From NCBI GenBank assembly GCA_012295275.1, contig CM022679.1, positions 12,648,415-12,712,414 on the forward strand: a DNA stretch of 64,000 bases, read 5' to 3'. Numbering within the stretch: the stretch's first letter is position 1; every line of letters starts with the position of its first letter. Shown one piece after another: positions 11,388 to 24,495 of this stretch. The translations under genes and the position numbers were made by a program. This DNA is from Chrysomallon squamiferum. Its lineage: Eukaryota > Mollusca > Gastropoda > Neomphalida > Peltospiridae. The notes below the pieces were generated by a model, which saw only the letters and a list, made by a program, of their open reading frames with translations, was not told the origin of the DNA and made no database searches.

Positions 11388-11732
11388 TTATGTGGTATTT
11401 GTATATGCTTGTCATGTGTATATCTATATGTTGTATGGTGTGTGTATATCACATTCTTTGTCATGTGTATCTATGCAGTGTGTGTATATGTATATCACTG
11501 TGTATGTGTACGTTTAGTGTATGTGTATGCTGTGTGGTATATGTGTATGTGTCTGTCAGTGTGTATCTGAACGCTGTGTTTGATTGAGTTGTGTGTGTAT
11601 GCGGATTAAAATAATCAACTAATCTTCACAAAATCTATTAATTAAATAAAAGAAAATTTATTATGAATTGCCAGAGAAATAAAATTAGAAATGTTTAATT
11701 AAATAACACTCTAAGCATATTTGAAAGTCTAC

Positions 11733-11960
11733 GGTTATTTAGTATCACACATATTACTAATAATCATGCACGTAATAAGAGAGGAAACCCGTCACGGGAT
11801 AGGTTACTCTTTTTTACAGTTAGCTGCAAGTGACCCGTTTATGCACCTACCACGACTTTTGATAAATTAATCACGTGACACTAGTTACAGTTCCCCGTGG
11901 AGAACTGATCCTGTGTTGTACCATAGCCAAGCACTGGCTGCTCACAGATCTAACTGATAA
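11733..11960 (-). mobile_element. Decayed molluscan tRNA-derived SINE, copy 1
   Basis: On the plus strand, GGTTATTTAG, GAGGAAACCCG, GGTTACTC, TTAGCTGCAAG, TTTATGCACC and TACCACGACTTTTGAT occur in the order and spacing of the reverse complement of a SINE I remember as recurring in many molluscan genome entries (body motifs such as AGCAGCAAGG, CGGGTTTCCTCTC and ATATAACC). The segment between TATGCACC and TACCACG is shortened. Identification is from memory, with no search done. Confidence 0.6.
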
Positions 11961-12383
11961 GATCTCCCTTGAAATAATTACTAACCTTAAATCTTTAACA
12001 TCTATTATGGCCTTTTCTTATAAGTTTTGAAAATAAGAAATTTCAGCCTTTGATCAAACTTTGCGTTGAAGCGGTAATCATAATTATCTCTAGAATTTAT
12101 CATTAAAGTTAAATTTTGTTTCACAAACATGCAGTTACAACTGTTACTATATTAACGAGAAAAATATGTTATTAAATTTGTTGAATAGTATGAGTAGCAG
12201 TGAACAAAAAAAGTTAGAATTAAAATATTCACGCTTGAAGACAATCTGAATGTCTGTTAATGAACGTGCAGAATTAATCTTGTTCGTTTGTTCAGTCTGC
12301 TTGGTTGATAAAAAAACACAACAAAAAACAATCAGATCGCCATTGTTATTTTGGGCTTCACTCCAACAAGCTAAGAAGAAGGG

Positions 12384-12387
<4 letters not shown>

Positions 12388-12427
<40 letters not shown>
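12388..12427. repeat. (TA)n microsatellite
   Basis: About 40 bp of alternating TA upstream of the small 122-residue gene. Confidence 0.9.
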
Positions 12428-12431
<4 letters not shown>

Positions 12432-12639
12432 GCCTACATGACCAAAAGAGGTAGTTACAACGTAATCGTAATCGCAAATGCCCTTGGCGGATATAAAGCT
12501 TCATGCTGTAATGTACACTTTACAAGAATAAATAAATTATTAATAATAATCGCCAAGTGAATATGTAACTACATAACAACCAGAAAAGGTCAGACAGACT
12601 TTTGTTCATTAACCCGTAACTGCAGACTTTACCAGTTTC

Positions 12640-12745
12640 GTTTGGTTGTGTTTCTGCTCACAACTCGGCTACTTCTGCGCTTTGTCAGTGTGACGTAGAT
12701 TGTCGTCTGCTCAGCAGTGGTCTGGCCAGGAAGAAATCTCCGCTT
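12640..12745 (+). promoter_or_regulatory. Probable non-coding first exon and core promoter of the 122-aa gene
   Basis: A less AT-rich, CpG-bearing stretch ends in CTCCGCTT|GTAAGTGTT, a strong splice donor at 12746. The next acceptor, TTATTTGCAG, lies at 13266-13267, 13 bp before the coding ATG. This fits a 5' UTR exon joined to the first coding exon. The transcription start is not determined. Confidence 0.55.
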
Positions 12746-13280
12746 GTAAGTGTTACAAATCTATTTTATTGTGTGTGGCAGTTTTCAAAAGAAGCCTTTT
12801 TGTATTTTGTATTTTTCTTATTTATTTATATTTTTTTCTTTTCTTTTTTTAAACTTCGACTTAAATTTTCTTCAGCTGGATTATAAAAGGAAAATTGATC
12901 ACTGTGTTAAAGTAGCTATACACATTTTTTTATGCAACAGATTGTTGTAACTCCTTGAAACATTGACGGTAGTATTAGAATGAATAGGCAATTACGCTGT
13001 TTTGTTAATGTCAAATGAGAATTACAATGTAATGCACACTAGTACGATCATAAATGAATAAATAAAATTGGTGTCAGTTGCTCCAAGTATTTGTTTATGC
13101 AATACGCCCTAAAGTTTGAAGCTTGAACTGAGAGTTAATTATAATTTTCCAAGTGAGATTTTGTGCCTTGTAAAACAAAAACTGAAACAACAACGTCAAG
13201 TATAATAAATAAGCTAAATTAAATTCCTGATTATAGAGTTTGTTTTACTGAGCTGTATTATTTGCAGACGAACAGAAACA

Positions 13281-14386
13281 ATGACCACAAGACCATCAAG
13301 TGTTGGACCTGAGTCTTCTAGTGAGAGTGGTATAGGTCTGCCCACTCTTAATGTTAACAGACAACAAGGACATCCGGACGAATGGACGCTACCACACGAA
13401 TGGAATATTGAAAAAAGGGAAATGTATGAGGTAAATTATGTCTGTGAAATTTCCACCTGAATTTTGTTCTTTACAAATTTATTAATAATTGCACTTTTAA
13501 TACTTAAGTTAAATTATATAATTAAGGTTCAAATTCTTTAAAACAACCTCTTTATGAAATGCAGTAAGTTAAAACTGAAATACGAGACAGAAATTATTCG
13601 TCTGTTTTTCGTTATTTCATTTGCCTAATTTCGAGTTCAAGCCAGTTCTTTGCGACCGTTTTATGAAAAAACAAAAAAAAAAAAAAAAAAATGTATTACC
13701 TGTTTTCCATCCAGGAAATATCTTATAAAAGATTTTTTTATTCAGCTGACAAGTAGTCCTAATATATATATTTTATTGTCAGTAATTTGTATAATTATTA
13801 CTTGCAGAACTGGAAGATGGATGTACAAAACCAAATTGTGAATATAGCAGAAATTTTGGTGAGTTATGAGAAGTATTAAATATAATAAAATAAAAATAAT
13901 ATTTACTGTCTTTTTCTGATATTTTGTTAAATAAATTTCCAGATATTAATTGTTTTATATATTTAATGATTTGTGTTCAGGCCTTATTAATAATTCTGTA
14001 TTATTATTATTATTATTATTATTTTATTTTACTCATTTTATTATTATTCATAGTTATTATATCCGTAGGATAATGTTATATAAAATCAATTAATAATAAT
14101 AAAAAAAAATATTACTACTAGTACTACTACTACTACAACAACAATAATATTGATATTAATGTTGGCAAACAAACAAACAAACACCATACAACTTAATAAG
14201 TAATTATTTTCGTTCCAGGAATCGTCATTGCAAAGTTATCCTCATCCAGAATTAGGCTCTACACTGAACTACAGAGAACAAATAGCAAAAATGCAGGAGG
14301 AAGCTGAAAGGTTAAAACGAGAAAGATTAGCAGGAACAAAACTTGTTTACGGACTTGCCAGAGAGCCAATGAAAAGCCAGTTCTGA
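13281..14386 (+). CDS. Uncharacterised small helical protein, 122 residues, three coding exons
   Basis: Coding exons: 13281-13430 (exon from 13268), 13808-13858 and 14219-14386 (stop TGA). All junctions are phase 0 with good signals: MYE|GTAAAT, TTGCAG|AAC, ATTTTG|GTGAGT and TTCCAG|GAA. The exon track alone misses it because each exon is short. The first 33 residues are Ser/Pro/Gly-rich and probably disordered. EWTLPHEWNIEKREMYE leads into an amphipathic helix, and residues about 86-104 (REQIAKMQEEAERLKRERL) are a heptad-like coiled coil. The C-terminus is REPMKSQF. No signal peptide or membrane segment. The mix of Trp-containing linker and short coiled coil resembles small cytoskeletal or ciliary accessory proteins, but this is only a guess. 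AATAAA at 14474-14479 is a suitable poly(A) signal. The middle 51-nt exon is symmetric and could be skipped without a frameshift. Confidence 0.75.
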
Positions 14387-14555
14387 ACAGTGCGAAAACA
14401 GTTTAAAACGATCTCAAGGAGCAGAATATGTTCAGTTTTCTTATTACTACTAAATACAGTTTCTAAAATTACAATAAATAATATTCTGCATATTATACCA
14501 TTGAAAAATTATATTTCAGATAAAAATTATGCTTTTTTCCTAACAGAATATTTAA

Positions 14556-14603
<48 letters not shown>

Positions 14604-15661
14604 GATTTATGCATGAAAAAAAAAAGACGACAATTAAACTAATTGATATAATTTTGAATTAAATTGTGTGGAATAAAGAAAAAGCTTAAAATACATTTCC
14701 TTTCCTTCCAAATGAATTTTTTTCATTTCTTAAATTACTGTTAAAACATGATGATAATAATATAACAAGCCAGTGTAAAGCATAAAGATAAAATGCTTCT
14801 TTTTAACATGACATCATTTTGAAGAGAGACTCGAAAACCCAACATTACCAGTGTAAAATATTTCAAAGCTGCCATGTTCTTATACTCTATCATGTGTTGA
14901 TTTTACATTTTTGTATAAAATGGTGATGAAATAAAATGGAATTCATAAATGTTCGTTATTATATTATAATACCTTATTATTAACAAAGATTGGTTGTTAG
15001 TACAAATAAAATAACATGTCGAATTATTATATGCTGTTGTATTGTTATAATTACATTAATACTATCAAAGGTGCGTTTTTAAATAAGCACGAATCTGCAA
15101 GTTAATAATCTATTTTAAAATAATTTTCTTAGCATGCTATTGTTATAACACGCTTAATCAGATATATTAAAAACACTGTATGACATATTAAAAGATTAAT
15201 CTGATATATGAAAAGATTAACATTGATACATTAAACAAAAGCATAAACCTTTACATTCTGGCTCAGTGCCATGTGATTCATAAAGCTTCAGCAAATCTTA
15301 ATGTTTAAAATGCTTCTGCGAGATGATCGGAAATAACTGCTTGATTATTATACCTGTCATGCACGCACCTCTGACTTTGTTGGAGGGTTCTGGCTGTAAA
15401 ATCTGTATTGCTTTAACCTGTTGTCAAACATCTGTGTGAAATCATTTATTTTGCAATGCCAGTCAAACCTTATCTTACGGATACGCAAGTGTAACTGTGA
15501 ATATATAGCAACACAAACGTAATTCAGTACAGATCATGGATTAATAAAGAACTACAGACGCGAGTTACAGAAGATAATAGTGGGTTGGTTTCTTAATTTT
15601 TTTTTTTAAATTTTTTTTTTTTAATTTAAAACTGTTTTATTTTTTAATTTTATATATATAT

Positions 15662-15692
<31 letters not shown>

Positions 15693-17729
15693 GTACTTGT
15701 CTCTGTGGGTGTATATATATATATATACATACCTTTTGTATGTTTGAAGATGCCTGTTGTTTGTCAGTACATGCAATATACCTGCGTGCGTGTGTGTGTA
15801 TTTTGTGTATGGGCGTATGTGTGTGTGTACATACATCCGTGCATGCGCGTGTGATAGCTTTTGTGTTGTATATTGTTCGTACTTGAATATATACACGTCC
15901 TTCAATAACGAATATAATTCAACAAAATGAGCGACATTCTGTAACATTAGACATATTTTACAGAGATTTAGGTGAGGTTTTATTGCAGTCTACTTCAGCA
16001 AGGTTTATTTTATGAAATGTTTCTTAGTTTGGTACACACTCTGTATCTCAGCTCCGTAGGTCAGATTTAAACCAAATGGTCCACCTGATCAAATGTAGTC
16101 TTTGCTGGCCCTCACTTACTCAGAGACACATAGTCTATGTCTGTCTTTCACAGAATGCTCAAGTGATGGCGAGGTTGTCCACACGGAGATGGTTTCTGAA
16201 ACATTTGCTAACCAAAGTTGTTCGACTTACCGTGTCTTTGTTGTACTGTACAGTGTACATTCTGTGTGAGGGGTTTTGTACGTGCATGCATATGTTTGTA
16301 TATATTCGGGTATATTTATTTGTACGTGCGTATATAGCTTTGCGAGTGTGTGTGATTGCGCGCGTATGGTTGTACTTACGTAAGTGTTTTTTGAATTGTT
16401 GTTGTAGTTTTTTTCATTTATTTTTTGTAGGCTTATTATGTACCTGTATGTGACGGCGTTTGTGTGTGCCGGTGTTTTATTTGTGTACAGGTATATGTTC
16501 TTATTTCCATGTTAAGTGTTTCTACATGTGTGTGAGGATGTTGTCGTGTACGTCGCTAGATATATATAATATATTTGGGCTACGTGTGTTTCTAGATGGG
16601 TTTGTGGATGTACATTCATTCTTATGTACAAACACACACACACACACATATAGTTATATGTATGTTTTAATATATATATTTGTATGCATTACATATATTT
16701 CTTTATAGATATATAAATAATATGTTTCTACGTTAATGTGCATACGAACAAGTTTGTAATGTTTAACCTCATCTTAATTTTTTTTTCGGTTTCTATAACG
16801 ATTTACGCAAGTTAAGGAATTACTACAATTGTGCAAAAGTTCCATTCTTGAAGAAGTTAAATATTGTTTTCTTGAAAAGTTAAGTGTCCATAGTAATCGT
16901 TTGTTAATCTTTAACACTATGGAAATAATGTTAACATTTTTAACTGCAGTCGTTGGTGATAAACATCTTTACACCTCGGAGTCTGGAATTGAAATGATCG
17001 TTGTTTCTGTCGTCAAGCCATTTATTCCAAATATATTACATCACACAATGGATTAAAAAGTGTTACCGTTTACTTTTTGGAACGTCACTGATTTATATAA
17101 ACTTGTAAATTTGGGATTGGAGTTAATACTTTTATTTTCATAAATAACAGCATCTATAATTTAATATAAAACTGAACACAATATTAATTTTTTTTATATT
17201 ACATTACAAAATCTCCTAAATTTCAGTGATGCAATTATTATTATTATTAATTAGATACTAATTCGAGTACTTTCGTTTACAATTATAAACCCATCGTGAT
17301 AACTGTGTGCATCCAGAATGATATGTAGATGTATGTGTGATAAACATTCTTTACAGTCTAAATAGAAAGAACAGAGTAAAACAGTTTAAGATTCATGTTT
17401 TTATTCATACTATTGATAAAATCATTCGTTAACAATACTATAAATATTAATATTAAACATATTACAATAATTGATAAAAATCAGTGTAAAAATTATACAA
17501 AAAATGAACAAACTAGACTTTGTTTTATATATAACAAAAATTTCATCCATATATTTATATATTCAAATCTTTAATCACATTGAAAACAAACAAAAATAAG
17601 TACTATTGAGGATTTACCATGGCATGTTACTTGAATACTCTGGCAATTATTTTTATAATTAGACAGAGCTGATTTTCCTAAACATAAGTCCAGTAATCAA
17701 AATACTCATCTTTTAACAATTAACTGTCT
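14387..17729. other. Intergenic DNA between the 122-aa gene and DECR2
   Basis: Convergent 3' flanks. Contains (AAT)n at 14562-14602, (ATTT)n at about 15665-15692, and TG/TA-rich stretches at 15700-15860 and 16250-16700. Open frames at 16076-17056 are Cys/Val/Tyr-rich products of TG/TA repeats and show no family signature. Confidence 0.6.
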
Positions 17730-20036
17730 TCAGAGTTTAGATGGAGCTAATTTCCCAAACGGAACCCCTGATTTAATTGCTTCGTGTATTTTATAGTAGT
17801 TATTGCTGTCAGTAAGATGAATTCCACCATCTGCAATTACTGTGGTTCCAGTGAGAAGTTCCGCAGCACCAGATACAAGATACAGACAGACGTGGCCAAT
17901 ATCAGCTCTTGTTCCCACTCGCTGTACAGGAATTGACTTTATGTAGTCATCAGTTATTAAACCTCCACCTGCAATTTTGATATTGTTAAGTTTGTATGAA
18001 AGGCTGAGAACCACTGTGTCAATAAGTCAACATCAGTAATTTTGATGTCTTGAAGTTTATGGCGATGCTAGGAACAAGGGTGAGACAATAAGAGAGTATG
18101 AGAGAGAGAGAGAGAGAGACAGTGAGTGAAAAATTAACATGTTGATCAAATTAAACTGTTATTTTCTCCAACTGACTGACAGAGGATATTACAGCCACAG
18201 AATCCAAGGTAATGTAAATGAAAATATATTGTATAAACAAAAGATAACTATTTAAATAAGACATCAGTTTTAAAAATACTAACCTAGTTTTCTGTAACCT
18301 TCAGTATCCTCAATTGGACCTGGTGCAACACACATAACTCGAACCTTATTTGGGCCCCATTCTACAGCCATATGTTTTGATAAAGCTTCTGCAGACAGCA
18401 AATGAAATTCGTTAATACAACTATTTATACACTGTAGAACTTGCACATATTTAAAAACAGTAGCTAATATTACAATAACTTCAAGTACAATAAAAATGAT
18501 TACTCTAATAATTTTATGTTTGAACTGCCAAAACATATTTTGTTGATTTCCAAGAAATAGTTTTTACTGACCAAACATTGCCAAAAATAAAGCAAAAAAA
18601 AAAAAAAAAAACAAAAAAAAACAAAGCAAATATAGACTGATATTTTTTCTTCTTTCATGACATTATAGAGACTAAAAAACTTATTTTGGATTATAAAAAA
18701 TATTCTAAGTACAAAAGGATGTCAGTCTCAATGGCATGCAGAGGTCTGGTGATGCCCTGGGCCAATTCCTTGACTGTATGCTCCAAAGACTCAATTACAA
18801 GGCTTAGCACTGAGAAATATTATGAGAAAGGAAGATATTTTGAATATGCAAACATAGATGAAAAATAAAATAAACACTTTAATCAATTTAAATATAAATC
18901 AACCAAATTTATTAAGTTCTTTTCTCTATTTGGATGCCCAAGGTCACCCCCCCTTCTGCACACCACTGGTCAGCCTTTATACTTCATCATGAACTTGTAA
19001 GTCAGAGTGGAAAACACACTGACAGCTGACACTGTTACAAAATTTATTTTCTGTCATAGCCTACAGAAATCATTGTTACAAATAAAATATCTTAATTAAC
19101 CAATAGCTATCAGTGTTACAAAAACAAATATCTAAGCTAACCAATGGCTGCCTTGGCTGGTCCTGCATGTCCTTGGAAACCTGAACCTCTTAGATGAAGT
19201 GTTGCTGTGATGTTAATTATTACTCCACCATGTGTCTGACAGAACAAGAAAAACAACAACTGGATATAGTACAGTATTTTAAGATGACAATTTAAGAAAA
19301 TAAATTTTAATAATTTTTCTGATGAAATTATCAATAAATAATAATAATAATAATAACAATAACAAACTGGATGATAATAGAACAACAAATAGGATGATGA
19401 TGATGATGATGATGATAAAAAATAACACCAATAATAGTAATAATAACAATATCTTTAAAAAAATATATTACTGTTGAAATTATCAGTAATTGATATCTTT
19501 TAAAAAGTTATTGATGTAATTATTAATAACATTACATACTAAAATACATTATTATTTTAGTTTTAAATACTTTGTTTCAGTTTAAACAAATGGTTAGCCC
19601 CCTATAGACTTCTGAACTTCTGTTCCAATTCACATTAGTTACCAATATGAAACAAACAAAAAACATTTATATTTCTCAACTAGTAATCAGTAATAGATGA
19701 TTGTGACAAATATTTTTCATTAATTTAATCTCTTGAGGAATTTATGGATATTAAGCCATCATATAACTGTCAACTTCTTTGATTCCTTTTTTGGACTAGA
19801 GAATTTTTAGGCAGAAAGACAAAATGATTGATAATTTAAAATAATCAAAAGGTCTGTAGAAACAGAAAACCCTCAAATATCATTCATATTGTGAACTCAG
19901 TGAAGTATTTTTTCTTTAAACTACAAAACTTTCCATCAGTATAAAAACATTATTTGAAAAATGCAACAACTGCCAACAAAAACAGAAGAAAAAAAACACC
20001 AATGAATTTTTTTAATTGATTAAATAATTTTCTTTG

Positions 20037-20069
<33 letters not shown>

Positions 20070-20270
20070 TAATTTGTTCATTCAAAAAAATTAAAAAATA
20101 ATTAATTATAATTTATGTAGGTAATATAAGACTTTCTCACTTTGAACCATTTATCAAAGACTGTTTTGCTGACATTGAATGTTCCCAGTGCATCGATTTC
20201 CATCACTGTACGAAATGCATTGAATGACATGTTCTCCAGCGGACACAGAAAGTTACCTGCTGCTCCTGAC

Positions 20271-20304
<34 letters not shown>

Positions 20305-20308
20305 GAAG

Positions 20309-20340
<32 letters not shown>

Positions 20341-21644
20341 ATAAGAATAATAAATAAAGATCATAATACTATTAGCAGTACTATTAATAAATATAACAGT
20401 AAGAATAATAAATAAAAATAAAAACAACAACAATAGTAACAATAATGACACCATAATATTAGTGCCAAAATAAAAGTAGTGAATGACAGTTTCCTGTAGG
20501 CAAAAAACCACCACAAGAAAAAATAAAAGATGACAATAAGAAGAAAAATTAAGTAAAATTGTTTTTAATACTAATTAACTTAACTGAACCATTTGTATAT
20601 AAAAACAATATATATATATATATAAAATAAAAAAAAATAACTAATGAACATTTAATTTCATAGTGTGATTATTTATAAGAAAACAAATGTTTACTAAACT
20701 GATTAAAATAAATACAAAAATTTTATATATATATATATATATCAACTATTTTACCAGGGAAACAAATTCATTACTAAATATTTCTGATAAACATTCCCTA
20801 TGTATTTTTTCTACTGAAAATTGGTTTTTTAAATGAAATAAAATGCTTGCAATATATTGTATTTAATGGACTAAATCTTACAAAAACAATTATTGGTCAA
20901 ATAAAACGTTATTGTATGACAAACTTTTATTATTAAAATTAAAAACTAAAAAATCTTCTGTTAAAGATATATTAGTTGATATAATTTTTTGTTGTTGTTG
21001 TTGTAATAATACCATTTATAAACATGAAAAACATCTAGCTAAAATATGTGTTCATATAAAACACACAGTGAATGATAAAAACTGGATATATTAAAAACAA
21101 ATTAACTGATGTAAAATCTTTTTGCAACATACCATTTATGAGAAAATCAATTCTTCCCAGCTGATTCAGTGTTTCTGTCACTGCCTGCAGTATCTGATCA
21201 GGCTGGAATTAAAAAGATCAATCTTTACTAATGATAAAGTATGACATTTAAAATATTAAGTTCATGAAAATGTATTCATGTCAATGTGAACACATGCACT
21301 CACAGACATGCATGTATATTCATATAAACACACATACAATGAAGTGTGGAAAAATACATGACAGATGTAACTAGATGGCAAATGAGGTACTCAGTCTTTT
21401 CAGGTCATTTCTATATTTCTTTGTTCAAAATATCATCACAATAAATGGGAAAATTCATGAATGAATGTTTAACAACACCCCTGCATGAAGGAAAAATTCA
21501 TTTTCCATGCATTATCATGAAGCTTGTTAATCTTAAGAGGTAGTAAAAATTACGTTAATAAATCAAAAACTCAAAATTTTAAAAAGTCTACTGATTTCAT
21601 ATTTCTATATCTATGTATTATGTATGTATGTATGGATGTAGATT

Positions 21645-21682
<38 letters not shown>

Positions 21683-22488
21683 TGTGTGTGTGGCATTTGA
21701 ATTTTATGAGAAAAAATATATTTTTGTTTTCTAATAATGAGCTATTTATAAAATGAATGAACAAAAGCTATTAGTAAGAGCAATGGGAATGATTTCAGTT
21801 AGGTATGGATAGGAGCAGAATTTTGAACTGAGTTCTAGTAATTACAATATTCCTAAGACTTCATTCTAATCTCTGTAGAGGAAGGAAAACTGGTAATATT
21901 CCATAATTATTATCTATGTAAAAGTCTTTTTTTTTTCTATTTTTTAAATATTTGTGTGTGTGTGTGTGTGTGTGTTATTGTCAACAAAAGGTATATAAAA
22001 CACACACACACATCTACTATATTCAATATAAAAACTTGGGATTCAACTTCTACTTGGAGCTAGGAACATGAAGCATATTTTGCCAACAGTAATAAAAACT
22101 TCTGCAGACTTCTGGTTTTAACTACTCAGCTATCAAAATATTACCAATATGAAGTATAGTTAATGTAAAAAATGAAATGTAAAAACTACCTTCCTGACAT
22201 CCATGCTGATTGCAATACATTTTCGTCCTGTGGTATTGGCAAGTGTGACTGATGCTTTTTGTACTCGCTCAATGCTTCGACTCACAATAACTGTGTCACA
22301 GCCATGTCTTTGAAAAAAAATTTATCAAAAAGTTAATAATTATATACTTAAAACAGTGGAGTTTTATATTACTGAGTATAAAACTGTCATAAATTTATAT
22401 TAAAATATGCAAAATAATTTTTTTTAAAATTCACATTTTATCCAAAAATAGAGATTAAAAAGAAAATAAAGAAAAGCCCAACTCAATG

Positions 22489-22522
<34 letters not shown>

Positions 22523-23492
22523 ATACAAATAAAGTTATAATGAAAGGAAAGTAACAAAAATAAAATAAAATCCAGTTTATAAATAAATGCAGTTGATATA
22601 GTCTTTAAATTCTATTTACCAATCATCACTGAATTCCATTTTGTTTTACATATTGAATATTCCATGCAGCCTCCATCTAGTTACACACTTTCAAAAGCCC
22701 AGGTTTATAATGATCATTTGAGATTAAAGTGTTCCATACCTCATAAATATTTCTGCAATAGTAAAGCATATCCCTGAACCACCTCCTGTTATGAAAGCAA
22801 CCTTTCCTCTGAAAAAACAATAATAATAATAATGATAATAATTTAAAAATAATAATAATAATAATAATAAAAAATAAAATAAAAATTATATATAAAAATA
22901 ATAATAATAATAAAAAATAATAATAATAATAAAAAAATAAAATAAAAATTATATATAAAAATAATAATAAAACAGAAAAATAAATAAAGAATTATATATA
23001 TATTGTACATTATTTAACTGAAATACAAATATAAAATACCTAAATTCTGTTGTGGTTAAATACTTATCTTTAACAATGAATAAGTTTATTATTTATTTTG
23101 AATAATTAATAATAATAATAATTAAAATGTGACTTCATTTAGAATATTAACAATTTATAATTATTAATGCTATTAAATTGACTATTTGCGAATATAAAAT
23201 GAAAAAAAAAAAAAAAGAAAAAAAAAAATGAAATAAAAAAAAAAATCTAGTTTATGCATATATTCTAAATAGAAAATTTAAATTTAAAAAGGCGGAAGAA
23301 ATAAAGGGTCAATGTTATGAATATAATGAGTAATGTCACAATGTAAAAGTACAAACGAAAGAAACGAATGAACATTTTTAACTAACTATACCAGTCTAAT
23401 TACATAATATACCTAAGAATGTCATCTTTAAAAATCGATTTATAATTTGATATGCAGTTTTCTTTTTGAATAGGTTCTGAAGCACGGGACAT
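17730..23492 (-). CDS. DECR2: Peroxisomal 2,4-dienoyl-CoA reductase (SDR family), complete
   Basis: NADPH-dependent short-chain dehydrogenase/reductase reducing 2,4-dienoyl-CoA to 3-enoyl-CoA, needed to beta-oxidise polyunsaturated fatty acids in peroxisomes. Eight exons (minus strand): 23492-23413, 22808-22740, 22307-22190, 21202-21133, 20265-20141, 19235-19142, 18388-18284 and 17968-17730. All junctions are GT-AG and in phase, giving 299 residues (human 292). Landmarks: cofactor loop TGGGSGI at 34-40, NGAAGNF at 112-118, Asp137 in [12 protein letters not shown], Lys182 in GHAGPAKAA, then [18 protein letters not shown] and ADGGIHL. Asp137 and Lys182 fall at the same numbers as the catalytic pair described for the human enzyme, which replaces the usual SDR Tyr. 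The protein ends in SKL, a type 1 peroxisomal targeting signal. It shares a 519-bp head-to-head promoter region with HGSNAT. No lesion seen. Confidence 0.95.
18596..18632. repeat. A-rich tract in DECR2 intron
   Basis: Two long A runs broken by C (CAAAAAAAAC type) in the intron between exons 6 and 7. The same intron (18686-18970) has a less AT-rich patch containing a C7 run and CACCACTGG, possibly a transposon fragment, but no second terminus was found. Confidence 0.6.
20269..20342. repeat. (AAT)n-(AAC)n compound microsatellite abutting DECR2 exon 5
   Basis: The repeat begins 2-4 bp outside the acceptor of exon 5 (20265-20141). In the minus-strand transcript the sequence before the AG is (GTT)n(ATT)n, so it supplies the pyrimidine tract region of this acceptor. 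Confidence 0.85.
22495..22520. repeat. Poly-A tract in DECR2 intron 2
   Basis: About 30 consecutive A on the plus strand between exons 2 and 3. Confidence 0.8.
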
Positions 23493-24011
23493 CGTTCAAA
23501 ACACTAGGCAGATAATGGAACTGAACTTAACCACTGCTGCAATCTTGTACTGTCGTTGTTACTGATTTATATTAAAATTAGATCCATTTATAATGTGGAA
23601 AAAGATTATTCTGTTCTTTTATAAATTAATTTTTTTATTTATTTATTTATTTTATGATTTAGTTATTTAGTTATTTATTCATTTATTTAATTGTTTGCTA
23701 TGCAATATGATTTTAAACGAAATAATATAAATGCATTATTTTCCCTTTTCATATCTTTAGAAATTGCATCGCGAAAGGTTAAAATAATAATAACTAATAG
23801 TATACATTTTTATCCTAATTGATTTCCTTCCTAGAATTTTCAGAATAATTCACATATTATTTTTAAAAGCAAATATAAAACAATGAGTCTGTCAAAATCA
23901 AAAGAGATATTTACTGATGGGTAAATAAATAAATTCGGTTCCTAAACCGTATTAAAATTAGGAATACAACATGTATCATGTGATTAGCTCGTGACAGCAA
24001 GAAAAATAAAA
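23493..24011. promoter_or_regulatory. Shared head-to-head promoter region of DECR2 and HGSNAT
   Basis: Only 519 bp separate the two start codons, on opposite strands. Just before the HGSNAT ATG is TCATGTGA (23976-23983), which matches the M-box/E-box core bound by MITF/TFE factors that control lysosomal genes in vertebrates. No TATA box in a convincing position. An (ATTT)n-like run lies at about 23630-23695. Confidence 0.5.
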
Positions 24012-24447
24012 ATGGCAGCTTCATACCGAAACAAGACTTTAATTATGTTTTGTATAAGTAAGATATATTTATTTATAATCACTGTATATATAGTCGAATA
24101 CATACATAAAATATTTTCCAAAAAGTTGATTTATATAACTAATTCGTGCATGTATAATTTATTTTACTGTTATGTCTGTAAGTCACTAAGTGTTGACATT
24201 TCTAATACCCGAACCGAAAGTAACAAATAATGATATGGAAAACATCGATTTCATCTTACTGAAGATTAACTTAACATTGTTTCTGTGAAAAATTGTTCCT
24301 GCCTAAACTACTGTCTCATGTTTTATCAAAGATGTACTTTCATGTTTATGTAAGGCTGTTTATTATTAAAGGTCCCTTGTAAGTTGTACTTTAGTACTAA
24401 CAGCAACAATCATTTATTTATTTATTTATTTATTTGTCGTTGTTGTA

Positions 24448-24495
<48 letters not shown>

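Noticed and set aside
16076-17056. Three consecutive plus-strand frames of 125, 82 and 75 codons
   Set aside because: Cys/Val/Tyr-rich translation of TG/TA repeats; no conserved domain and no consistent splicing.
18686-18970. Less AT-rich patch with CACCACTGG and C7 in a DECR2 intron, considered a transposon
   Set aside because: Only one possible terminus was seen and no matching inverted end or coding remnant was found.
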